Of a stretch of 6,413 nucleotides of DNA, positions 1 to 5,176 are shown piece after piece (within the stretch, counting starts at the first letter, position 1; each line of letters begins with the position of its first letter). The translations under genes were made by a program, and so were the position numbers. The stretch spans positions 1 through 6,413 of the forward strand of contig JAQUTS010000101.1 of NCBI GenBank assembly GCA_028694275.1, written 5' to 3'. This DNA comes from Candidatus Gastranaerophilales bacterium. Lineage in GTDB: Bacteria; Cyanobacteriota; Vampirovibrionia; Gastranaerophilales; CAJFVJ01. Below the pieces are notes generated by a model. The model worked only from the letters and a program-made list of their open reading frames with translations. It was not told the DNA's origin and searched no databases.

Positions 1-1
1 T

Positions 2-934
2 TTGCCTCAATTTGGAACTAATGCAAAAGTGGGCAAAGGTGGTTATGCAATAGCAGAGCTTGATGAAAGTGATGGAACAATCGTCCAGTATTCTCCCGAT
101 ATTACCGTTGTGACAAATCTTGAGGCGGATCATCTTGATCATTATGTTGATGGATTCAAGCAAGTTTTGGCTACGTTTAAACAATTTACGGACAATTTTT
201 CTGATTCGGCCAAGATTATCCTAAATGCCGATGATTTTGGCTGTTTGGAGCTTTATAAAATAGTTGATGCATCAAAGGTTATTTTATATTCTTACAAAAA
301 TAACCCTAAGGCGGATTTTTCTGCCCAAAACATCGCGCTTGATGGTCTTTCAAGTTCTTTTGATGTGTACAAAAAAGATATTTTGCTTGGCAGAATAGAA
401 ATTTCTGTGCCCGGTGAACATAATGTATCTAATGCTCTTGCGGTTATAATTGCATCTTTGCAATGTGGACTGCCATTTGATGAAATTAAGGCTGCTATCA
501 AGCAGTTTGGCGGGACTAAAAGACGCTTTGAGTATGTGGGTGATTATAATGGGGCGAAGATTTATGATGATTATGCCCATCATCCGACCGAAATCAGAGC
601 GACTTTGCACAGTGCAAAACAGCTTGGGAAAAGAGTCGTGGCGATATTTCAGCCGCACAGGTATACTCGTTTGGCTGCTTTGTGGGATGATTTTAAAGAA
701 TCTTTTGATGAGGCCGATGAGCTCGTTGTCATTGATGTTTACTCAGCAGGTGATGAGTTTGATTCAAAGTACAACTCTGAGAATTTTGCCAAACAAATGC
801 CCAAATCCACATACATAAAGGGCAATATTGATGAAGTTGTTACTAAAATTGATTTTATTAAATCGGATGATTTGGTTTTGACAATCGGTGCAGGTGATAT
901 TACACAGTTGGGGTACAAGCTTTGTCAAAAATAA
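2..934 (+). CDS. murC: UDP-N-acetylmuramate--L-alanine ligase MurC (5' partial)
   Basis: Cytoplasmic ATP-dependent ligase that adds L-alanine to UDP-MurNAc, the first peptide-stem step of peptidoglycan synthesis. The gene runs in from the left edge: the visible frame opens inside the central domain, and about the first third (UDP-binding domain and P-loop) is missing, so the TTG at base 2 is an internal Leu codon, not a start. In visible residues: DESDGT at 21-26 and VTNLEADHLDHY at 37-48 (central Mur ligase domain), PGEHNVSNALA at 137-147, GTKRRFE at 171-177 at the domain junction, DDYAHHPTEIRATL at 189-202, FQPHRYTR at 216-223 and GAGDI at 296-300 (C-terminal domain). DDYAHHPTE is the MurC form rather than the Mpl recycling ligase form. 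Its end overlaps murB by 13 bp. No frameshift or missing motif is seen in the visible part. Confidence 0.97.
   Translation: MPQFGTNAKVGKGGYAIAELDESDGTIVQYSPDITVVTNLEADHLDHYVDGFKQVLATFKQFTDNFSDSAKIILNADDFGCLELYKIVDASKVILYSYKNNPKADFSAQNIALDGLSSSFDVYKKDILLGRIEISVPGEHNVSNALAVIIASLQCGLPFDEIKAAIKQFGGTKRRFEYVGDYNGAKIYDDYAHHPTEIRATLHSAKQLGKRVVAIFQPHRYTRLAALWDDFKESFDEADELVVIDVYSAGDEFDSKYNSENFAKQMPKSTYIKGNIDEVVTKIDFIKSDDLVLTIGAGDITQLGYKLCQK
910..913 (+). promoter_or_regulatory. Weak Shine-Dalgarno for the murB TTG start
   Basis: GGGG lies 8 nt before the TTG at 922, inside the murC coding sequence. With a weak site, a non-ATG start and a 13-bp overlap, murB translation probably depends on ribosomes finishing murC. 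This is inference from layout. Confidence 0.4.
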
Positions 935-1824
935 CTCCTCATCAAAATTACGATTTGTCTCGCGATACCACATTTAAGGTAGGCTGTGTTTCGGAGCAGG
1001 TGTTTATACCTCTTGATACACAAGAGTTTTGCGCTATGTTAATTCAGTTGGAAAATCCCGTCATTTTAGGAGCGGGTTCAAACACAATCATATCATCTGA
1101 TTGCGCTGATTTTCCGATAATTTTGACCAAAAAACTTGCGGAATTTTCAATTGAGGGAAATGTTATCACAGCTCAATGTGGTGTCAAAACCGCAATTTTG
1201 GCTCAAAAAGCTCTTGATGCTGGCTTGTCAGGATTTGAGTTTTTGACATGTATTCCGGCTTCTGTCGGGGGCGTTGTTTTGATGAATGCATCAGCTCATA
1301 AGCAGGCGTTGGCGGATGTTTTGGTAAGTGCCAAGGTTTTTGATTTGGAGTCAAAACAAGTGTTTGAGTTATCAAAGGAAGAATTGGAGCTCAGCTATCG
1401 TTCTTCTGTCTTGCAAAGTAAGCCCTATGTGCTTTTGGAGGCAGTTTTTGAGCTTGAGCCCAAGGAAAAGAATATTATTAAATCAAAAATGGAAGAAAAT
1501 AAAGCTTATCGTAATTCTCATCATCCATCGATGAAAACGCCAAACGCAGGCAGCACATTTCGTAACCCTGAAGGTGCAATTTCAGGCAAGTTGATTGAAG
1601 ATGCAGGTTTGAAGGGGGCTTTTGTAGGAGGTGCAAAAGTTAGTGAGATTCACGCTAATTTTATTGTGAATTTTGATAACGCGACATCTTTTGATATCTT
1701 GAATCTTATGTCATTGGTGCAAGATGAGGTTCAAAAAAAATATGGCTATAAATTGCTTCCTGAAGTAAAATATATAGGAAATAGTGAGAAAGAAGAACAG
1801 ATATGGCAAAAATTGAACAATTAG
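922..1824 (+). CDS. murB: UDP-N-acetylenolpyruvoylglucosamine reductase MurB
   Basis: FAD- and NADPH-dependent cytoplasmic enzyme that reduces UDP-GlcNAc-enolpyruvate to UDP-MurNAc, the MurC substrate. At 300 residues it has the length of the shorter (type II) MurB class. The FAD-binding domain carries ILGAGSNTIISS at 48-59 and the IPASVGG loop at 111-117. YR at 159-160 gives the conserved Arg, GSTFRNP at 210-216 supplies the proton-donor Ser211, and LPEVKYIG at 279-286 supplies the catalytic Glu281. HANFIVN at 244-250 is the usual C-terminal signature. The start is a TTG at 922 inside murC with a weak GGGG Shine-Dalgarno 8 nt upstream; the first ATG (residue 39) would remove conserved N-terminal sequence (DLSRDTTFKVG), so TTG is preferred. 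Oddities: Cys110 where Gly is usual before IP, and SAHK in place of GAYG at 124-127. The 3' end overlaps ddl by 22 bp. Confidence 0.95.
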   Translation: MSKITPHQNYDLSRDTTFKVGCVSEQVFIPLDTQEFCAMLIQLENPVILGAGSNTIISSDCADFPIILTKKLAEFSIEGNVITAQCGVKTAILAQKALDAGLSGFEFLTCIPASVGGVVLMNASAHKQALADVLVSAKVFDLESKQVFELSKEELELSYRSSVLQSKPYVLLEAVFELEPKEKNIIKSKMEENKAYRNSHHPSMKTPNAGSTFRNPEGAISGKLIEDAGLKGAFVGGAKVSEIHANFIVNFDNATSFDILNLMSLVQDEVQKKYGYKLLPEVKYIGNSEKEEQIWQKLNN

Positions 1825-2750
1825 TTTCGGCTGATAAAAAAATCGGAGTTTTGTATGGCGGTATGTCAAATGAGAGAGAAGTTTCTCTTCGTTCAGGCAA
1901 AAACTGTTATGAGGCACTTTTACGTTTGGGATATAAAAATACTGAGCTCATTGATGTCGATAAAAATATCGCCCAAACGCTTTTATCTAAGGGTATTGAG
2001 GTTGTTTATATAGCACTTCACGGCAAGTATGGTGAAGATGGCTGCATTCAAGGTTTGCTTGAGATTCTTGGCCTTCCTTATACAGGTTGCGGGCATATGG
2101 CAAGTGCTATTTCTATGGATAAGCATATGACAAAGCAGGCTCTTTTTAATAGCGGAATTCCTCTTATCAAATCAATCAGCATAACTTCTGCCGATGAGGT
2201 CAAAAACGGTGTTGATTTGAAATTCCCTGTTATGGTCAAACCATCCACTGAAGGCTCAAGTATTGGTATGACAAAAGTCGATGCTCCTGATGAGCTGTAT
2301 GGGGCCGTTGTAAAAGCGTTTGAGTGTGCAACAAGTGTTTTGATTGAAGAATTTTTGGTAGGTGCTTCTATTACAATAGGGGTTTTGGATATGAATGGTG
2401 AAACTATTGCTACACCTATTCTTGAGCTTCGTCCAAAGACTGAATGGTATGACTATGAGGCAAAATATACAAAAGGTCTGACAGAGTTTATTCTACCTGC
2501 TGAATTATCAAATGAAATCACCAAGCTTTCTCAAAATTATGCCATAAAAGCGCATAAAGTTGTTATGGCCTCCGGTATGAGCAGAGTGGATTTTTTGGTA
2601 GTGGAGGATATTCCTTATCTTCTTGAAATCAATACCATCCCAGGTATGACCGATACAAGCGATTTGCCTGCGCAATCTCAAGAAATGGGGATTTCTTATG
2701 ATGAGCTTGTACAGATTATATTGAATAGTGCAACACTTAAAAAACATTAG
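1803..2750 (+). CDS. ddl: D-alanine--D-alanine ligase Ddl
   Basis: ATP-grasp ligase that joins two D-alanines in the cytoplasm, giving the dipeptide later added by MurF to the UDP-MurNAc peptide. The 315 residues match the usual family length, with a short N-terminal extension of about 12 residues before IGVLYGG. Visible signatures: NEREVSLRSG at 23-32 (Glu24 for the first D-Ala), LHGKYGEDG at 72-80, KPSTEGSSIGM at 146-156 (Ser152), YDYEAKY at 216-222, MSRVDF at 259-264 and LLEINTIPGMT at 273-283 (metal ligands Asp263, Glu275, Asn277). Tyr222 in EAKY is the residue typical of D-Ala-D-Ala rather than D-Ala-D-Lac ligases, so ordinary vancomycin-type termini are predicted. ATG 1803 overlaps the end of murB by 22 bp and has a purine-rich AGAAAGAAG about 7 nt upstream. 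Its product feeds the same pathway as the two genes before it. Confidence 0.97.
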   Translation: MAKIEQLVSADKKIGVLYGGMSNEREVSLRSGKNCYEALLRLGYKNTELIDVDKNIAQTLLSKGIEVVYIALHGKYGEDGCIQGLLEILGLPYTGCGHMASAISMDKHMTKQALFNSGIPLIKSISITSADEVKNGVDLKFPVMVKPSTEGSSIGMTKVDAPDELYGAVVKAFECATSVLIEEFLVGASITIGVLDMNGETIATPILELRPKTEWYDYEAKYTKGLTEFILPAELSNEITKLSQNYAIKAHKVVMASGMSRVDFLVVEDIPYLLEINTIPGMTDTSDLPAQSQEMGISYDELVQIILNSATLKKH

Positions 2751-2752
2751 GT
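2749..2752 (+). promoter_or_regulatory. ftsQ Shine-Dalgarno overlapping the ddl stop codon
   Basis: AGGT starts within the TAG stop of ddl and sits 5 nt before the ftsQ ATG. The arrangement fits re-initiation by ribosomes leaving ddl and supports the chosen ftsQ start. Confidence 0.5.
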
Positions 2753-2757
2753 ACTAA

Positions 2758-3738
2758 ATGAACGAAGAAAACGGAAATTTGAATAACGATATCCAACCTT
2801 CTGATGAAAATCAGAAGTCTTCTGATTTGGTGCCGAAACGCCAGCCAAAACAGCTGAAAAAACGCAGTGTCGCGCAACAAAAACGACAGATGGAGTATTT
2901 TAAAAAGAGAAGACGTTTGAATCATATTCGTATTTTTATTGCAAGAATGCGTGTGTTTTTGAGGCTTTTGGCGATTTTATTTTTAGCATTATTGTTTGTT
3001 TATATTGCAAAGAGCCCGGGTTGGTACTTAAAGAAAAATATTTTTGATACATACCCCAATCAGTATTTAAAGTTTGAGGGCAATGCTCTTACTCCAAATG
3101 CCAATATATTGGCTGCCATAAGAAAAGTCGAGATTCCAAATAAGGCCGTATATCGTATTGATGCAGAGCCTTTTGCAAAAGAAGTGAGAAAAATTTCGAC
3201 TGTTAAACATGTTTATGTCAAACGTTTTGCTTTTCCTGCAAGACTAAAAATAGTAATTGAGGAAAAAACACCTGTTTTATCTATTGCTCCTAATGATCAG
3301 GTGCCGCCTTTGGCAGTTTTTGCTGATGATGGAAGTTTGTTCAGCCGAGAGTATATTATAGCTTGTCAGACTTTGCCTACATACAAAGTTTTGACTTATG
3401 AGGATTATTATCAGTGGAATAAAAAACAGGTCGATTATCTTCAATATTTGGCTAAAACAGCAGAAACATATTCAAATGAGAGGGTTCAGTATATTGACCT
3501 TAGAAATCCTGATGATGTTAGAATTAAGCTTCAAACAGTTTCTGTACGATTGGGGCAATTGAATCGTACTGTGTTTAAACGTTTGGAAAAGATTAGCGCA
3601 ATTTTGCCGCAGACATTGGAGCTTAGCAATAAAATTGACTATGTGGATTTGCGTTGGGAAGATTCTGCTTATATCAAGCTCAAAAATAAAGATGGAGCCA
3701 ATAATAATCTTCCTCAGCTAGAAGAGCCTAACAACTAA
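2758..3738 (+). CDS. ftsQ: Cell division protein FtsQ/DivIB family
   Basis: Single-pass membrane protein of the divisome; family members recruit FtsB/FtsL and help control septal wall synthesis. Layout over 326 residues: an acidic, polar N-terminus (1-23), a strongly basic cytoplasmic stretch (about 27-66, with KKR, KKRRR and RMR clusters), a transmembrane helix at about 67-84, a POTRA domain at about 101-172 that ends in the characteristic FPARLKIVIEEKTPVL, then the beta domain with YIDLRNPDDVRIKL at 245-258 and the family-typical closing YVDLRW at 295-300. Positive-inside charge places the large C-terminal part outside the cytoplasm. The polar tail after residue 310 looks disordered. Sequence conservation in this family is low, so the call rests on topology, POTRA-like ending, YVDLR motif and position after murC-murB-ddl, the classical dcw order. 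It is the last gene of the operon: ftsA and ftsZ do not follow. Confidence 0.88.
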   Translation: MNEENGNLNNDIQPSDENQKSSDLVPKRQPKQLKKRSVAQQKRQMEYFKKRRRLNHIRIFIARMRVFLRLLAILFLALLFVYIAKSPGWYLKKNIFDTYPNQYLKFEGNALTPNANILAAIRKVEIPNKAVYRIDAEPFAKEVRKISTVKHVYVKRFAFPARLKIVIEEKTPVLSIAPNDQVPPLAVFADDGSLFSREYIIACQTLPTYKVLTYEDYYQWNKKQVDYLQYLAKTAETYSNERVQYIDLRNPDDVRIKLQTVSVRLGQLNRTVFKRLEKISAILPQTLELSNKIDYVDLRWEDSAYIKLKNKDGANNNLPQLEEPNN

Positions 3739-3774
3739 AAAACGGAGCCTTTTGGACTCCGCTTTTTGTTTTAA
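3737..3774. terminator. Bidirectional intrinsic terminator between ftsQ and the unknown gene
   Basis: CGGAG (3743-3747) pairs with CTCCG (3757-3761); CC and GG extend the stem inward around a TTTT loop with one bulged A. On the + strand the stem is followed by CTTTTTGTTTT, ending the murC-murB-ddl-ftsQ operon. On the - strand it is followed by six T, ending the 382-residue gene, whose stop codon lies 22 bp before the stem. The first A run overlaps the ftsQ stop codon. Confidence 0.85.
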
Positions 3775-3783
3775 TTGCTTTTT

Positions 3784-4932
3784 TTATGATAGATGAATTG
3801 CATTTACTGCTGCTGTACGTTTTGCTATTTCTTCTTTAAGTTCTTTGATTTGTTGTGCTTGTGTTGCGCTTGGGCCATATTTTGCAGCTTCTTCGATTTT
3901 TGCAAGTTCAGCTTTGGCTGTTTTGAGTGCTTTTGTTTCTGTTAATAGAGTTTGTTCAGCCAATTCTTCGAATGATTGTGGTTTTAGGCTTCCTGTTTCT
4001 ATTACATCATCTAAGCTTTCTGCGGCTTTTGAAGCTTTTGGGGCAGGAAGAGTTGCTACTGCTTTTGGAGCTGGAAGAGCTGCTAATGCTTTTGATTCAG
4101 GAACGATTGTTTGAGCGGCTTTTGCTGTAGATTTTGAAGTCCCTGCTCCGTAGATTTTTGTAACATCACCGAAGTTTACGCTGTAGATGCTATTATCTCC
4201 GTGCAGAGTGACGAATGCCCCGTCAGGTGTTTCTAGCACTCTTGTTGTTCCATCATTGTGGAGTTCTTTTACTCCTTTTGGAAGATCAGATGCAACTTCT
4301 TTTGCTGTTTCTTCAGCTGTTTCTTGTGTGGCTTTCTCAGTCACTTCTTCAGTCGTTTCTGCTGCTGCTTTTGCAGTTGCTTTATTTGTAGCTCCGTTTA
4401 GTAGTTCTGTTGCTGCTTCGTGAGCTTCAAATTCTTTAGTAAGAGCCTTTTTGCCGTTGAGGATGACTACATCGTCTCCGTTTTTGAATATTAAACCTTT
4501 TGTTTCTTGTATTACGCCTTTGTCGCCTCTTACTTGCTCATAGCCGCTTGCGATAAGTTTTTTAGCGGCATCTTTATGACCGAACCAATTTAGAGGGTTG
4601 AGATTTTGGAAGAATGTTTTGCTTGTTGCAAATTCTGCACCCTCATCAAGGATGTGCGCTGATTTTGCAGCTTTGAAAGCTTTACCTAAGTTATATGTTT
4701 TGTGCCCTGCAATAGCAGCTATTGTTAAACCTGCTACTCCTAGTATTTTCCCAAGAGTTATACCGCCTTTTTTGGTAGCCTGAGCAGGAACCCCAGCTGC
4801 TTCTTGTGCTTGTGGTTGAGCTGAACCAAAGTTTATTGGAGCTTGTGCTGCTTGCTGTGCCCCTTGCTGTGTAACAGGCACAGAGTATAGTGCTTGTTGG
4901 AATGCCGGACTCAATGTTGAATCATAACTCAT
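3784..4932 (-). CDS. Alanine-rich protein of unknown function with a glycine-rich hydrophobic segment
   Basis: Not recognised as any known family. The 382 residues contain about 67 Ala, no Cys, a single Trp (116) and no Met after the first. Regions: a Gln/Ala/Pro-rich, probably disordered N-terminus (1-53); KKGG, then a Gly/Ala-rich hydrophobic stretch at about 58-76 with Gly at 61, 65, 68 and 76, possibly a short membrane helix; a mixed region (77-135); a short beta-like piece (GLIFKNGDDVVILNG, 146-160); an Ala/Thr/Glu/Lys-rich helix (about 163-216); a second beta-like piece (about 228-262); three 9-residue repeats ending in KA (274-300); and a probable helical hairpin at 318-376 with a turn at YGPS (352-355). 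There is no N-terminal signal peptide. ATG 4932 has a good AGGGGG Shine-Dalgarno. Sound reading frame, start signal and terminator argue for a real, expressed gene. A membrane-tethered scaffold or envelope protein is possible but unproven. Confidence 0.85.
   Translation of the reverse strand: MSYDSTLSPAFQQALYSVPVTQQGAQQAAQAPINFGSAQPQAQEAAGVPAQATKKGGITLGKILGVAGLTIAAIAGHKTYNLGKAFKAAKSAHILDEGAEFATSKTFFQNLNPLNWFGHKDAAKKLIASGYEQVRGDKGVIQETKGLIFKNGDDVVILNGKKALTKEFEAHEAATELLNGATNKATAKAAAETTEEVTEKATQETAEETAKEVASDLPKGVKELHNDGTTRVLETPDGAFVTLHGDNSIYSVNFGDVTKIYGAGTSKSTAKAAQTIVPESKALAALPAPKAVATLPAPKASKAAESLDDVIETGSLKPQSFEELAEQTLLTETKALKTAKAELAKIEEAAKYGPSATQAQQIKELKEEIAKRTAAVNAIHLS
4034..4114 (-). repeat. 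Three tandem 27-bp units encoding 9-residue Pro-Lys-Ala repeats
   Basis: Units at 4034-4060, 4061-4087 and 4088-4114 each begin GCTTTTG on the + strand. The first two match at 23 of 27 bases; the third is degenerate (about 16 of 27 against the first). They encode, in protein order, QTIVPESKA, LAALPAPKA and VATLPAPKA (residues 274-300), with Pro at the fifth and Lys-Ala at the last positions. The array stays in frame and probably forms an extended linker before the C-terminal helices. Confidence 0.75.
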
Positions 4933-4940
4933 AAAATATA

Positions 4941-4948
4941 ACCCCCTG
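4941..4948 (-). promoter_or_regulatory. Shine-Dalgarno of the unknown gene
   Basis: Read on the - strand, CAGGGGGT lies about 9 nt before the ATG at 4932. It is the strongest such site in the window and fixes this start. Confidence 0.7.
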
Positions 4949-5059
4949 TTTTGTATTTTCCCTGTCTAAATTAAGCCCATCAGAACACTAAGCTTTCGCT
5001 TGCATCTTGTAGCTTTTGTTTTAATAAATCATCAATAGACGATATAACTTTGTCCCTAT

Positions 5060-5071
5060 GTTTATATAAAC
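5060..5071. promoter_or_regulatory. 12-bp perfect palindrome in the clpB/unknown-gene gap
   Basis: GTTTATATAAAC is a perfect inverted repeat about 130 bp upstream of the unknown gene. It could be an operator or hold a -10-like TATA element, but in AT-rich DNA such a palindrome may arise by chance, and no convincing -35/-10 pair is placed with confidence. Confidence 0.2.
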
Positions 5072-5123
5072 GTTCTGTTTATGAAATTATTGCTTTTCTT
5101 TGTGTCGATTGTAAATAAATGTA

Positions 5124-5161
5124 AAGCTATACCGGCAAATACAGGTATAGCTTATTTTTTT
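5124..5161. terminator. Hairpin terminator downstream of clpB, T-run on the + strand
   Basis: AAGCTATACC (5124-5133) and GGTATAGCTT (5144-5153) form a perfect 10-bp stem with a 10-nt loop. On the + strand it is followed by A and seven T, a strong intrinsic terminator. On the - strand, the direction of clpB, the tail is only T-rich (TTTACATTTATTT), so it would be a weaker terminator starting about 24 bp after the clpB stop. It probably ends clpB and blocks opposing transcription. Confidence 0.65.
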
Positions 5162-5176
5162 AAGTTAATCGGGCTG

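Noticed and set aside
450..818. 122-codon + strand frame inside murC
   Set aside because: Overlaps conserved MurC motifs in another frame; composition (many Met, Leu, Ser) is that of a shadow.
1803..2750. D-Ala-D-Lac (vancomycin-resistance type) ligase
   Set aside because: EAKY at 219-222 keeps the Tyr typical of D-Ala-D-Ala ligases, and the gene sits in a housekeeping operon.
4034..4114. Possible CRISPR or intergenic repeat array
   Set aside because: Units are directly adjacent with no spacers, lie within a coding frame and are multiples of three.
3845..4423. Several + strand open frames (89, 67 and 78 codons) opposite the unknown gene
   Set aside because: They mirror the Ala/Lys/Glu-rich codons of the - strand gene, giving Ser/Val/Phe/Leu-rich shadows; the - strand frame has the better start signal and a terminator.
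4949..5123. Sigma-70 promoter for the unknown gene
   Set aside because: Several TATA-like hexamers exist on the - strand (for example TATATC near 5045) but none pairs with a good TTGACA-like -35 at 16-18 bp, so no promoter is called.
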